Assembly: GCF_000701365.1 (NCBI RefSeq)
Contig: NZ_JNIK01000018.1
Coordinates: 1 to 64,000, forward strand
DNA length: 64,000 nucleotides
From: Blastococcus sp. URHD0036
GTDB lineage: Bacteria; Actinomycetota; Actinomycetes; Mycobacteriales; Geodermatophilaceae
Direction of reading: 5' to 3'
Made by a program: the position numbers and the translations under genes. Below are positions 16,769 to 25,407 of the stretch, piece after piece. A model generated the notes under the pieces. It did not search any database. It was given only the letters and a program-made list of their open reading frames with translations, and was not told the DNA's origin. How positions within the stretch are numbered: the stretch's first letter is position 1; each line of letters opens with the position of its first letter.

Positions 16769-17973
16769 GTGATCCAGGCGGCGATCTGCACGCGATGTCG
16801 GACGCCGACCTGCTGGCCGAGGTCGGTGGGCTGGTGGCGGAGCGGAACCGGGTGGAGGCCCGGCTGACCCGCGCTGTGCGGGTCGCCGATGCGCGGTTGG
16901 CCTGCGAGCACGACGGGCTGAAGACGATGCAGTCGTGGCTGCGCACCCACACCGGGATGAAGAACTCGGCCGCGGCGGCGCTGGTGCAGCGCGGGCGGGT
17001 CCTGGACCTGCTGCCGGCGACGGGCGCGGCGTTCGCGGCGGGTGCGATCGGCGTCGAGCACGTCACCGAGATCGCCACGATCACCGGCCGGCGGGAGCTG
17101 GCCGCCGCCGCCGAGCAGGGCGTGGACCTGAGCGAGGTCGACGCCGCCCTGGCCACGGTCGCGGCCGGGCAGACCTTCCGGAAGCTGACCGAGGCGGTGC
17201 ACCACTACCTGGCCCAGCTGGACCCCGACGGGCCCGAACCCGACCCCACGCACGAACGGTCGCTGACCATCACCACCCATCCCGACGGCACCGTCACCAT
17301 CCACGTGGAACTGGACGCCGTCGCCGGGGAGAAGGTCAAGGCGGTGATCGAGCCGATGGCCGCCACCTCCCGCACGGCCGGAGACGAGCGCACCCCCGGC
17401 CAGGTCCGCGGCGACGCGTTCGTGCAGTGGGCCGACAACACCCTCGCCGCCGGCAACGTGCCCATCCAGCGCACCCGCAAGCCCGGTATCGCCGCCGTGA
17501 TCGACGTCGACGCCCTGGTCGACCCGGCCACCGGCCAGACCGCCGCCCGGATGGGATTCGGCGCCACCATCTCCGCCGCCCGCGCCCGCTGGCTGGCGTG
17601 CGACTCCACCGTCGCCCGGATCGTGATGGGACCCGACGGTGTCCCGATCGACCGCGGCCGCGAGGTCCGCATCGTGCCCGCCCCGCTGCGGCACCTGCTG
17701 GACCTGCGCGACGGCGGCTGCCTGTTCGCCGGCTGCGACGCCCCACCGGAATGGTGCGAGGCCCACCACTTCCTGCACTGGGCCTTCGGCGGCGAGACCA
17801 CCCTGGAGAACACCGGCCTGTTCTGCGAACGCCACCACGGCAAGCTCCACGCCGGCTTCCGGGTCGAACGCGGACCCGACGGCCGATGGCACACCTACCG
17901 CCCCGACGGCACCGAGATCCTCCCCTACCGACCGGACCTCCTCGACCGGGACGACCTCCTCGTCCCCGTCTGA
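16759..17973 (+). CDS. DUF222 / HNH endonuclease domain protein (13E12 repeat family)
   Basis: 404 residues: an N-terminal helical DUF222 domain (about 10-270) and a C-terminal HNH nuclease domain (about 318-365) with [19 protein letters not shown] and CERHHGKLH, giving the Cys/His zinc ligands and the HNH residues. This is the 13E12 (REP13E12) family, multicopy and apparently mobile in many actinobacteria; its molecular role is not established. No flanking target duplication was recognised. Start ATG 16759 follows a TAGGAT -10 box by six bases and lies inside an SOS-like box, suggesting DNA-damage induction. A strong hairpin terminator follows. Confidence 0.88.
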   Translation: MCSSDPGGDLHAMSDADLLAEVGGLVAERNRVEARLTRAVRVADARLACEHDGLKTMQSWLRTHTGMKNSAAAALVQRGRVLDLLPATGAAFAAGAIGVEHVTEIATITGRRELAAAAEQGVDLSEVDAALATVAAGQTFRKLTEAVHHYLAQLDPDGPEPDPTHERSLTITTHPDGTVTIHVELDAVAGEKVKAVIEPMAATSRTAGDERTPGQVRGDAFVQWADNTLAAGNVPIQRTRKPGIAAVIDVDALVDPATGQTAARMGFGATISAARARWLACDSTVARIVMGPDGVPIDRGREVRIVPAPLRHLLDLRDGGCLFAGCDAPPEWCEAHHFLHWAFGGETTLENTGLFCERHHGKLHAGFRVERGPDGRWHTYRPDGTEILPYRPDLLDRDDLLVPV

Positions 17974-18001
17974 GCAGCATCGCGGGCGCACCCGTCCACG
18001 A

Positions 18002-18026
18002 CCCCACCGGAGACCCTCCGGTGGGG
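18002..18026 (+). terminator. Hairpin terminator after the DUF222-HNH gene
   Basis: Perfect 11-bp stem: CCCCACCGGAG (18002-18012), loop of three, CTCCGGTGGGG (18016-18026). It starts 29 bases after the stop codon. No T-tract, as is usual in high-GC actinobacteria. Confidence 0.7.
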
Positions 18027-18064
18027 CAGGCGGCGTGCGCGCCGGGCGACCGTCCGCGCTGCGT

Positions 18065-18080
18065 TACCGTCGCGCGGGTG
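18065..18080 (+). promoter_or_regulatory. Leaderless-type promoter of the purine nucleoside phosphorylase operon
   Basis: TACCGT (18065-18070), seven bases, then GTG at 18078. There is no Shine-Dalgarno. It would drive the overlapping five-gene chain that follows. Confidence 0.55.
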
Positions 18081-18890
18081 AGCGACGTGTCCACCGGCCC
18101 TGATCCCGCGACCCTCGCCCGGCTGGCCGCCGAGGACCTCGATGACGCGTTCGGCGGAGGGCACGACACCGCCGTCGTCATGGGCTCGGGCTGGGCCCCC
18201 GCCGCGGAGGCCTTCGGCGCCGCCGAGTCCACCGTCGCCATCGAGGACCTGCGGGGCTTCGCCGTGCCGACCGTCGCCGGGCACGGCGGGGAGGTCCGCT
18301 CGGTGCGGGTGGGCTCGCGCCGCGTGCTCCTGTTCCTGGGCCGCACGCACCTCTACGAGGGCCGCGGCGTCTCCTCGGTCGTCCACGGCGTGCGCACGGC
18401 GGCGGCCGTGGGCGTGCGCACCGTCATCCTCACCAACGCCGCCGGCGGCCTCGCGCCCGAGCACCGCGTCGGCCAGCCGGTGCTGATCAGCGACCACCTC
18501 AACCTCACCGCGCGCTCGCCGCTGGTCGGTCCGACGTTCGTCGACCTCACCGACCTGTACTCGGCGCGGCTCCGCGAGCTCGCGCGACAGATCGACCCGT
18601 CGCTGACCGAGGGCGTGTACGCGGCGCTGCCCGGTCCGCACTTCGAGACGCCCGCCGAGATCCGCATGCTGCGGACGCTCGGCGCCGACCTCGTCGGCAT
18701 GTCCACGGCACTCGAGGCGATCGCGGCACGGGCGGCCGGCATGGAGGTGTTCGGCCTGTCGCTGGTCACCAACGCGGCGGCCGGCATCACCGGCGAGGCG
18801 CTGAACCACGAGGAGGTCCTCGCCGCCGGCAAGGAGGCCGCCGGGCGGATGGGCCACTTCCTGGTCGAGCTGGTGAGCCGGCTGCCGTGA
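18078..18890 (+). CDS. Purine-nucleoside phosphorylase
   Basis: 270-residue trimeric-type PNP that splits purine (deoxy)nucleosides with phosphate into base and (deoxy)ribose-1-phosphate. Seen: VVMGSGWAP (phosphate loop), [41 protein letters not shown] (as the consecutive parts GPHFETPAE and [10 protein letters not shown]), and VTNAAAG with the purine-binding Asn. Start GTG 18078 is fixed by the -10 box seven bases upstream. Its stop overlaps the next gene (GTGA). This is the equivalent of mycobacterial deoD/punA next to pmmB. Confidence 0.92.
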   Translation: MSDVSTGPDPATLARLAAEDLDDAFGGGHDTAVVMGSGWAPAAEAFGAAESTVAIEDLRGFAVPTVAGHGGEVRSVRVGSRRVLLFLGRTHLYEGRGVSSVVHGVRTAAAVGVRTVILTNAAGGLAPEHRVGQPVLISDHLNLTARSPLVGPTFVDLTDLYSARLRELARQIDPSLTEGVYAALPGPHFETPAEIRMLRTLGADLVGMSTALEAIAARAAGMEVFGLSLVTNAAAGITGEALNHEEVLAAGKEAAGRMGHFLVELVSRLP

Positions 18891-20512
18891 GCCTGCTCGA
18901 CGAGGCGCGGGCCTGGGCGGCGGCCGACCCGCACCCCGGCGACCGCACCGAGATCGAGGCGCTGGTCGCGGCCGGGGACCTGACCGAGCTCGCCCGCCGC
19001 TTCGCCGGTCCGCTCACCTTCGGCACCGCCGGGCTCCGTGGCCCCCTGCGCGCCGGTCCCGCGGGGATGAACGCCGCCGTGGTCACCCGGGCGGCCGCCG
19101 GGCTCGCGAGATACCTCGAGGGCGCCGGCCATGCCGGTGGCGGGGTCGTCATCGGCTTCGACGCGCGCCGCCGCTCCGACGAGTTCGCCCGCATCTCGGC
19201 CGCCGTGCTCTCCGGCGCCGGGTTCGCCGTCCAGGTGCTTCCGCGGCCGCTCCCGACCCCGGTGCTGGCCTTCGCGGTCCGCCACCTCGGCTGCGCCGCC
19301 GGGATCATGGTGACGGCCAGCCACAACCCGCCCGACGACAACGGCTACAAGGTCTACCTCGATGACGGCGCCCAGCTGGTGCCCCCGGCCGACAGCGAGA
19401 TCGAGGCCGCGATCACCGCGGCCGGCCCCGCCCGGGAGATCCCACTCTCGGACGACTGGCTCACCCTGGACGACGACGTCGAGGGCGACTACGTCTCCGC
19501 GGTGCTGGCCGCCCTGGCACCCGACCGCGTGCCCGCCGCCGACCGCGCGGCCCTGCGGATCGCCTACACCGCGATGCACGGTGTGGGGTCCTCGACCACC
19601 CGCACCCTCTTCGCCGCCGCCGGGTTCGCCGCCCCGGCCGCCGTCCCCGAGCAGGACTCCCCGGACCCCCGCTTCCCGACCGTCGCCTTCCCCAACCCGG
19701 AGGAGCCCGGCGCGGTCGACCTGCTGCTGGCGGTCGCCGAGCGCACCGGCGCCGACGTCGCGATCGCCCAGGACCCCGACGCCGACCGGTGCTCGGTCGT
19801 CTGCGGCGGACGGCAGCTGACCGGCGACGAGGTCGGCGGCCTGCTGGCCGACTGGCTGCTGCGCCGCGGCGTGCGCGGCACCTACGCGGCCTCGCTGGTC
19901 AGCGGATCGCTGCTGTCGGCGCTGGCCACCGCGCACGGGGTGCCGTTCGCCGAGACCCCGACCGGCTTCAAGTGGATCATCCGCGCCGGTGAGGCCGATC
20001 GGCCGCTGGTCTTCGGCTACGAGGAGGCGCTGGGCTACGCGGTTGCCCCCGGCGTGGTCCGCGACAAGGACGGCATCTCCGCCGCACTCGCCGTGGCGCT
20101 GCTGGCCGCCGAGCTGAAGGCCGACGGGCGCACACTGCTCGACCGGCTCGACGAGCTGGCCGTCGAGCACGGGTTGTTCGCCACCGGCCAGCTCTCGGCC
20201 CGCGTCGAGGACCTCTCCCTGATCGGCGCCGCGATGGCCCGGCTGCGCGCCCAGCCACCCGCCACGCTGCTCGGCCGGCCGGTCACCGCGACCGACCTGG
20301 CGCACGAGGACCCGCCGGTGGACGCCGTCCGCCTGCTCGGCGACGGCGTGCGGGTGGTCGTCCGGCCCAGCGGCACCGAGCCGAAGCTCAAGGCCTACCT
20401 GGAGACCGTCGTTCCGGTGCACGACGACGCCGGGGTGATCGCCGCCCGCGGCCGCGGCGCCGACGAGCTCGACGCGCTGCGCGCCGAGATGTCCGCGGCG
20501 CTGGGGTTGTGA
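18887..20512 (+). CDS. Phosphosugar mutase, PGM2/PmmB type; probable phosphopentomutase
   Basis: 541-residue alpha-D-phosphohexomutase superfamily enzyme. Seen: FGTAGLRG, catalytic [15 protein letters not shown] with the phosphorylated Ser, metal loop [20 protein letters not shown] and the C-terminal phosphate clamp [12 protein letters not shown]. The length and motif set fit the PGM2 branch, which includes phosphopentomutases as well as phosphoglucomutases. Direct coupling to PNP (GTGA overlap), and the presence of deoA and deoC without a classical DeoB in the window, favour conversion of (deoxy)ribose-1-phosphate to the 5-phosphate; that specificity is inferred. M. tuberculosis calls the equivalent gene pmmB. 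Confidence 0.88.
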   Translation: MSLLDEARAWAAADPHPGDRTEIEALVAAGDLTELARRFAGPLTFGTAGLRGPLRAGPAGMNAAVVTRAAAGLARYLEGAGHAGGGVVIGFDARRRSDEFARISAAVLSGAGFAVQVLPRPLPTPVLAFAVRHLGCAAGIMVTASHNPPDDNGYKVYLDDGAQLVPPADSEIEAAITAAGPAREIPLSDDWLTLDDDVEGDYVSAVLAALAPDRVPAADRAALRIAYTAMHGVGSSTTRTLFAAAGFAAPAAVPEQDSPDPRFPTVAFPNPEEPGAVDLLLAVAERTGADVAIAQDPDADRCSVVCGGRQLTGDEVGGLLADWLLRRGVRGTYAASLVSGSLLSALATAHGVPFAETPTGFKWIIRAGEADRPLVFGYEEALGYAVAPGVVRDKDGISAALAVALLAAELKADGRTLLDRLDELAVEHGLFATGQLSARVEDLSLIGAAMARLRAQPPATLLGRPVTATDLAHEDPPVDAVRLLGDGVRVVVRPSGTEPKLKAYLETVVPVHDDAGVIAARGRGADELDALRAEMSAALGL

Positions 20513-21210
20513 TGGACGAGGTCCGCGCCCTGGTGTTCGACGTCTTCGGCACCGTCGTCGACTGGCGCTCCGGGGTCGCCCGCGAGATGACCCGGCTGCT
20601 GGGCGACCGGGTGGACGCCGAGCGGTTCGCCGACGACTGGCGGGGGCGCTACTCCCCCTCGATGGACGAGGTGCGCACCGGCCGCCGCCCCTACGCGACG
20701 CTCGACGTCCTGCACCGCGAGTCGGTCGACGAGGTGCTCGCCGAGCACGGCGCCGACGACGTCCCGGCCGCCGTCCGCGACGAGCTGGTGCTCGCCTGGC
20801 ACCGGCTCGACGCCTGGCCCGACGTCGTCCCCGGCATGCGACGGCTCTCGCCCCGGTTCGTGCTCGCCCCGCTCTCCAACGGCGGCATCGCGCTGCAGGT
20901 CGCGCTCGCCCGCCGGTCGGGGCTGCCCTGGGACGCCGTCCTCGGCGCCGAGGTCGTCGGGCACTACAAGCCCGACGCGGAGGTGTACGACTCCGCGCCC
21001 CGGCTCCTCGGCCTGGAGCCGGGACAGGTGCTCATGGTGGCGGCGCACGTCTCCGACCTGGCCGCCGCCCGCGACCGGGGCCTGCGTACCGCGTACGTGC
21101 ACCGGCCGGCCGAATTCGGCGGGCGCCGGACACCGCCGGCCTCCGACCCGGACGCCGACTTCTCCGTGGTCTCCTTCGGCGAGCTGGCCGACCGGCTCGG
21201 CGCCCCGTGA
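20512..21210 (+). CDS. HAD-superfamily hydrolase, type II haloacid dehalogenase-like
   Basis: 232 residues. Seen: motif I VFDVFGTVVDW with the nucleophilic Asp, RYSPSMDEV, PLSNGG (motif II region), HYKPDAEVY (Lys of motif III) and MVAAHVSDLAAA. This is the pattern of (S)-2-haloacid dehalogenase type II proteins. Many such genes are phosphatases or of unknown substrate, so dehalogenation is not asserted. Start: ATG 20512 shares one base with the mutase stop (TGATG); a GTG three bases earlier is possible. It belongs to the PNP-mutase chain and overlaps the GtrA gene (GTGA). Confidence 0.82.
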   Translation: MDEVRALVFDVFGTVVDWRSGVAREMTRLLGDRVDAERFADDWRGRYSPSMDEVRTGRRPYATLDVLHRESVDEVLAEHGADDVPAAVRDELVLAWHRLDAWPDVVPGMRRLSPRFVLAPLSNGGIALQVALARRSGLPWDAVLGAEVVGHYKPDAEVYDSAPRLLGLEPGQVLMVAAHVSDLAAARDRGLRTAYVHRPAEFGGRRTPPASDPDADFSVVSFGELADRLGAP

Positions 21211-21617
21211 CCGCACCGGAGGAGACCGGCGGCCGCCGCGGGCTGCTGGACCAGCTGGTGCGGTTCGTCGCCGTCGGCCTGCTCGGCGCGGTGGTCGACC
21301 TCTCCGTCTACACGCTGGGCCTGCACCTGGGGCTCTGGACGACGGCCGCCCGGGCGATCAGCTTCATCGCCGGCACCACCACGGCCTACGCGCTCAACCG
21401 GCGGTGGGCCTTCCAGGTCGAGGGCGGGGCGCGGCGGGCGACGGGCTTCGCCCTCCTCTACGGGACGACGTTCTTCGTCATCCTCGGCGTGAACGAGCTC
21501 GCGCTGGCGGTGCTGCCCGAGAGCAGCTGGCAGAAGACCCTCGCCTGGGCCGTCTCGCAGGGGTTCGGCACCGCCGTCAACTTCGTGATGCTGCGGCTCG
21601 TCGTCTTCAAGGAGTGA
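21207..21617 (+). CDS. GtrA-family membrane protein
   Basis: 136 residues with four hydrophobic helices. Seen: QLVRFVAVGLLGAVVDLSVY, a YALNRRWAFQ loop and a C-terminal NFVMLRLVVFKE, the standard GtrA/DPMS architecture. Family members help move or present polyprenyl-linked sugars in cell-surface glycosylation. The substrate here is unknown. GTG start overlaps the HAD stop and its stop overlaps the next start (GTGA both sides), so it is translationally coupled to soluble salvage enzymes. The functional link is unclear. Confidence 0.82.
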   Translation: MTAPEETGGRRGLLDQLVRFVAVGLLGAVVDLSVYTLGLHLGLWTTAARAISFIAGTTTAYALNRRWAFQVEGGARRATGFALLYGTTFFVILGVNELALAVLPESSWQKTLAWAVSQGFGTAVNFVMLRLVVFKE

Positions 21618-22270
21618 GCAGGGACGCCGGCACGTGGCTGCGCGCCGGGCTGCTGGCCCTCCTCGTCGGCGCGGGGGTGGTCGTCGTCGCGACGGTCGAC
21701 CTGCCCGCCGTCGACTCCGCCCGCGCGTGGCTCGACCGCAGCGGCCCGGCGGGTCCGCTGCTGCTGACCCTGGGCGTCGGCGTCGCCCTCCTCGGGCCGG
21801 TCCCCCGCACCGCCCTCTCCGTGCTGGCCGGGCTGGTCGCCGGCTTCTGGGGCGGCCTGGCGATCTCGCTGGCCGGGGGGCTGCTGGGCGGGATCGGCGC
21901 CTTCGCGCTCGCCCGGCTGCTCGGCCGACCGGCGGTCGCCGCGCTGGCCGGCCCCCGGATCGCGGCGACCGACCGGTTCCTCGGCACCCGCGGCTTCGGC
22001 ACGGTCCTGGCCCTGCGGCTCTTCCCGGCGGCGCCGTTCACCGTCGTCAGCTACGGCGCGGGCCTGTCCGCCGTCCGTCCGGGGCCCTACGTCGCGGCGA
22101 CCGCCCTCGGTCTCGTGCCGAGCACCGTGCTGCAGGTGGGTGCCGGCGCGTCGGTGGAGCACCTCGACCGGTGGGCGGATCTGCTGACCGCGCCGGTGGC
22201 GACCGCCGTCGCGGTCCTCGTCCTGCTGGCGGCCGGCGGGCTGGCGCTGTGGTGGCGCCGCCGGGCCTGA
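21614..22270 (+). CDS. TVP38/TMEM64-family (VTT/DedA-like) membrane protein
   Basis: 218 residues, about five or six hydrophobic helices. Seen: GPVPRTALSVLAGLVAGFWGG, GGIGAFALARLLGR and ALRLFPAAPFTVVSYGAGLS, matching the VTT domain (SNARE-associated / TVP38 family), implicated in lipid scrambling or membrane homeostasis. Start GTG 21614 overlaps the GtrA stop. It is the last gene of the five-gene chain and ends four bases before the convergent oxidoreductase stop, with no room for a separate terminator. Confidence 0.82.
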   Translation: MSRDAGTWLRAGLLALLVGAGVVVVATVDLPAVDSARAWLDRSGPAGPLLLTLGVGVALLGPVPRTALSVLAGLVAGFWGGLAISLAGGLLGGIGAFALARLLGRPAVAALAGPRIAATDRFLGTRGFGTVLALRLFPAAPFTVVSYGAGLSAVRPGPYVAATALGLVPSTVLQVGAGASVEHLDRWADLLTAPVATAVAVLVLLAAGGLALWWRRRA

Positions 22271-22274
22271 CCGG

Positions 22275-23165
22275 TCAGCTCCCGACGGTCTCCCGGCACC
22301 CCGTGGCCAGGGACCGCTCCGCGGCGGCGAGGACCGCGACGACGTCCCGGCCGAAGGAGACGTCGAGCGGGTGCGCGGCGCCGGTGAGCGCGGCCGCCTG
22401 CAGCTCGTCGACGGCGACCCGGAAGGACTCGATCCCGGCGTCCAGCTGCGGCAGGAGCACGAGCCGGCCGGCGTCGCCGTGCACGGAGAACTCCGTGCCG
22501 GCCGACATGGGCGACACGGTGTGGGAGACGGTGACGGTGCTGGCGACGCCCTCGGGGTGGTGCAGCACGAGGTGCACGGTGTCGCGCAGGCCCGCCCCCG
22601 CCTGGACCGCGACCACCGGGCCGAGCGTGGGCACCAGCAGGGAGAGCACGTGCGGGCCGATGTCCCACAGCGCGCCGTGCTCCTGCCGCCAGGCCGACGC
22701 GGCGAACGGCGACCCCGCGATCGATCCGAGCCAGCTGGCCGACCCACCCGCGAGCCGGGTGCGGGCGGCCTGGGCGAGCCAGGTCGAGGTGGCGTCCTGG
22801 AAGCGCATCGTGAAGAAGACCACCGACGCCACCCCGGCCTCGCGCACCGCGGCGGCGAGCCGGTCGGCGACGGGCAGGCTCAGCCCGGTCGGCTTCTCCA
22901 GCAGCAGGTGCTTGCCCGCGGCGGCGGCCCGCTCGGCGAGCGGGGCCTGGACGTCGGGCGGCAGGGCGATCGAGACCGCGTCGACGTCGTCGAGGACGGC
23001 GTCCAGGTCGTCGGTGCCCGGCACCTCGAACTCCGCGCCGGCCTCCCGCGCCCGGCCCCGGTCCCGGCCCCAGACGGCGACCAGCTCGGCGTCCGGGTGC
23101 CCGGCCAGCGCACGGGCGTGGACCTCCCGGGCCCAGAAACCGGTGCCCAGGACGGCGAAGCGCAC
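22275..23165 (-). CDS. Gfo/Idh/MocA-family oxidoreductase
   Basis: 296-residue NAD(P)-dependent oxidoreductase-like protein. Seen: an N-terminal Rossmann motif VLGTGFWAREVHARAL, VSIALPP, and EKPTGLSL (the conserved EKP around the cofactor-site Lys), then a C-terminal alpha/beta domain. The family acts on sugars, inositols and related polyols; no substrate can be assigned here. GTG start at 23165 lies two bases after the upp stop, so it is cotranscribed with upp. Confidence 0.82.
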   Translation of the reverse strand: MRFAVLGTGFWAREVHARALAGHPDAELVAVWGRDRGRAREAGAEFEVPGTDDLDAVLDDVDAVSIALPPDVQAPLAERAAAAGKHLLLEKPTGLSLPVADRLAAAVREAGVASVVFFTMRFQDATSTWLAQAARTRLAGGSASWLGSIAGSPFAASAWRQEHGALWDIGPHVLSLLVPTLGPVVAVQAGAGLRDTVHLVLHHPEGVASTVTVSHTVSPMSAGTEFSVHGDAGRLVLLPQLDAGIESFRVAVDELQAAALTGAAHPLDVSFGRDVVAVLAAAERSLATGCRETVGS

Positions 23166-23167
23166 GG

Positions 23168-23791
23168 TCAGACCGCGCCGAACTGACGGTCCCCGGCGTC
23201 GCCCAGCCCCGGCACGATGTAGGCGTTCTCGTTGAGGCCCTCGTCGATGCTGGTGGTGAACACCCGCAGCGGCAGGCCGCTCTCCTCCAGCCGGCGCAGC
23301 CCCTCGGGTGCGGCCAGCACGCAGAGGACGGTGATCTCGGTGGCGCCGCGCTCGGTGAGCAGCCCGCAGCAGTGCACGAGCGAGCCGCCGGTGGCCAGCA
23401 TCGGGTCGAGGACGAACACGTGCCGGTCGACCAGGGTCTCCGGCAGCGAGGCCATGTAGGCCTCGGGCTGGAAGGTCGTCTCGTTGCGGGCCAGGCCGAC
23501 GAAGCCCATCTGCGACTCGGGCAGCATCCGGTGCGCCTCGTCGGCCATGCCCAGGCCCGCGCGCAGCACCGGCACGATCAGCGGCGGCGCGGCGATCCGG
23601 TAGCCGGTGGTGTCCGTGACCGGCGTGCGGATCGGCTCCTCGGCGACGGCCAGGTCGCGGGTGGCCTCGTAGACCAGCATCTGGGTGAGGTCCTGCAGCG
23701 CCGCGCGGAAGGCCGCGTTGTCGGTGCGCTCGTCCCGCATGCGGGAGAGCCGGGCACGGGCGAGCGGGTGGTCGACGACGGTCAGCTGCAC
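23168..23791 (-). CDS. upp: Uracil phosphoribosyltransferase
   Basis: 207-residue enzyme making UMP from uracil and PRPP. Seen: [10 protein letters not shown], the PRPP-binding loop DPMLATGGS and the uracil-site [14 protein letters not shown] at the C-terminus. Start: GTG 23791 is preferred because a TACGGT -10 box lies seven bases upstream; a GTG at 23800 would fall inside the promoter. It follows the pyrimidine arm of the salvage set (Cdd, DeoA) elsewhere in the window and equals mycobacterial Rv3309c, which also lies just beyond pmmB. Confidence 0.94.
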   Translation of the reverse strand: MQLTVVDHPLARARLSRMRDERTDNAAFRAALQDLTQMLVYEATRDLAVAEEPIRTPVTDTTGYRIAAPPLIVPVLRAGLGMADEAHRMLPESQMGFVGLARNETTFQPEAYMASLPETLVDRHVFVLDPMLATGGSLVHCCGLLTERGATEITVLCVLAAPEGLRRLEESGLPLRVFTTSIDEGLNENAYIVPGLGDAGDRQFGAV

Positions 23792-23804
23792 GCGCGCCAC
23801 CGTA
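23789..23804 (-). promoter_or_regulatory. Leaderless-type promoter of upp
   Basis: TACGGT on the minus strand (23804-23799), seven bases, then GTG at 23791. A similar but weaker CACGGT (23836-23841) precedes the divergent SRPBCC gene, so the two promoters are back to back within about 40 bases. Confidence 0.55.
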
Positions 23805-23847
23805 GCGACCCCTTGACCCGGCGGGGGGCCTGGTCCACGGTGCCGCC

Positions 23848-24336
23848 GTGACCTCCCGTCCCTGGCTGACCTCCGGCTCGGTCGAGCTCGTCGTGGCCGC
23901 CCCCGCCGACGCCGTCTACGCCGTGGTCGCCGACGTGACCCGCATCGGCGAGCGCAGCCCGGAGTGCCACTCCGCGGTCTGGCTGCCCGGTGCCGCGGCG
24001 GGCGAGGTCGGGTCCGTCTTCGTCGGCTCCAACCGGGCTCAGTGGGCGACGAGCTGGTCCCGGCGGTGCGAGGTGCTCGTCGCCGACCCGGGCCGGGCGT
24101 TCGCCTTCCGGACGATGCCCACCGCGCTCATCCCCGACTCCACCACCTGGCGGTACGACCTCGAACCGGCCGACGGCGGCACCCGGGTCACCCACAGCTA
24201 CACGATCACCAAGCCCCTGCCCCGGCCGCTGAAGGCGTTCACCGGGGCGCTGCTCCCCCAGCACCGGGACATGCGCCCGCAGATGCAGGCCAACCTCGCA
24301 GTACTCCGGGCCCAGTTCGCCGTCACCCCCGCCTGA
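23848..24336 (+). CDS. SRPBCC (START-like / polyketide cyclase) family protein
   Basis: 162 residues with the helix-grip fold pattern: [31 protein letters not shown] in pieces ([20 protein letters not shown]), [20 protein letters not shown] in pieces (ADGGTRVTH), then a long C-terminal helix. Such proteins bind hydrophobic ligands in a cavity; no ligand or reaction can be inferred. Start GTG 23848 is preceded by CACGGT six bases away. It is divergent from upp and followed by a strong hairpin, so it is probably a single-gene transcript. Confidence 0.78.
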   Translation: MTSRPWLTSGSVELVVAAPADAVYAVVADVTRIGERSPECHSAVWLPGAAAGEVGSVFVGSNRAQWATSWSRRCEVLVADPGRAFAFRTMPTALIPDSTTWRYDLEPADGGTRVTHSYTITKPLPRPLKAFTGALLPQHRDMRPQMQANLAVLRAQFAVTPA

Positions 24337-24347
24337 ACCCGGGCGGC

Positions 24348-24375
24348 GCTCGCCCACCCGGGCGGGTGGGCGAGC
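24348..24375 (+). terminator. Hairpin terminator after the SRPBCC gene
   Basis: Perfect 12-bp stem: GCTCGCCCACCC (24348-24359), loop GGGC, GGGTGGGCGAGC (24364-24375), starting 12 bases after the stop codon. Confidence 0.7.
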
Positions 24376-24411
24376 TCCGGGCACGGGCCCTCGGCAGGGG
24401 ATGATGGCCCC

Positions 24412-25407
24412 ATGACGCACGTGCTCGATCCGGACGCCCTGACGGCGGGGACCCCGCCGCGGCGCGAACCGCCGACCCCGTACGCGGACGTGACCCGGTC
24501 CGAGTCGGCCTTCCGCGCCTTCCTGCACGGCCTCCCCGGGGTCGACCAGGTCGGCGCCTCCTCCCGCGTGACCATGCTCGGCACCCGGTCGATCAAGACC
24601 ACGGCGAAGGCCTGGGCGATCGACACCGCCATCTCGATGGTCGACCTGACCACGCTCGAGGGCGCCGACACCCCGGGCAAGGTGCGCTCGCTCGCGGCCA
24701 AGGCCCGCCGTCCCGACCCGACCGACCCCGGCTGCCCGCCGGTCGCCGCGGTCTGCGTCTACGGCGACCTCGCGGGCATCGCGAAGGAGGCGCTGGCCGG
24801 CACCGGCATCAACGTCGCCGCCGTCGCCACCGCCTTCCCCAGCGGCCGCGCGAGCCTCGCCGTGAAGCTGGCCGACGTCCGGGACGCCGTCGCGAACGGC
24901 GCCGACGAGATCGACATGGTCATCGACCGCGGCGCCTTCCTCTCCGGCCGCTACCTCGACGTCTTCGACGAGATCGTGGCGGTGAAGGAGGCGTGCGGCG
25001 ACGCCCACCTCAAGGTGATCCTCGAGACCGGCGAGCTGGTCACGCTCGACGCCGTCCGCCGCGCCTCCTGGCTGGCGATGCTGGCCGGCGGCGACTTCAT
25101 CAAGACCTCCACCGGCAAGATCTCGCCGGCCGCCACCCTGCCCGTCTGCCTGGTCATGATGGAGGCCGTCCGCGACTTCCGCGCCGCCACCGGCCGCCAG
25201 GTCGGCGTCAAGCCCGCCGGCGGCATCCGGACGACGAAGGACGCCATCAAGCACCTCGTGCTGGTCAACGAGACCGCCGGGCCCGACTGGCTGACCCCCG
25301 ACTGGTTCCGCATCGGCGCCTCCAGCCTGCTCAACGACCTGCTCCTGCAGCGGCAGAAGCTCCGCACCGGCCACTACTCCGGCCCCGACCACGTGAGCGT
25401 CGACTGA
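24412..25407 (+). CDS. deoC: Deoxyribose-phosphate aldolase
   Basis: 331-residue class I aldolase that splits 2-deoxyribose-5-phosphate to glyceraldehyde-3-phosphate and acetaldehyde. Seen: IDTAISMVDLTTLEG, VCVYGDL, ADEIDMVIDRGAFLSG, LKVILETGEL, the Schiff-base Lys at about residue 231 in FIKTSTGK, and VGVKPAGGIR with the second catalytic Lys. The N-terminal 70 residues extend beyond the short E. coli-type core, as in the longer actinobacterial and animal forms. ATG start follows GATGAT by six bases. Its stop overlaps the aldehyde dehydrogenase start (TGATG). Confidence 0.94.
   Translation: MTHVLDPDALTAGTPPRREPPTPYADVTRSESAFRAFLHGLPGVDQVGASSRVTMLGTRSIKTTAKAWAIDTAISMVDLTTLEGADTPGKVRSLAAKARRPDPTDPGCPPVAAVCVYGDLAGIAKEALAGTGINVAAVATAFPSGRASLAVKLADVRDAVANGADEIDMVIDRGAFLSGRYLDVFDEIVAVKEACGDAHLKVILETGELVTLDAVRRASWLAMLAGGDFIKTSTGKISPAATLPVCLVMMEAVRDFRAATGRQVGVKPAGGIRTTKDAIKHLVLVNETAGPDWLTPDWFRIGASSLLNDLLLQRQKLRTGHYSGPDHVSVD

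Noticed and set aside
16492-18030. Integrated mobile element with defined ends around the DUF222-HNH gene
   Set aside because: The family is often mobile, but I found no target-site duplication, terminal inverted repeat or recombinase; only a local 9-bp inverted repeat on one side.
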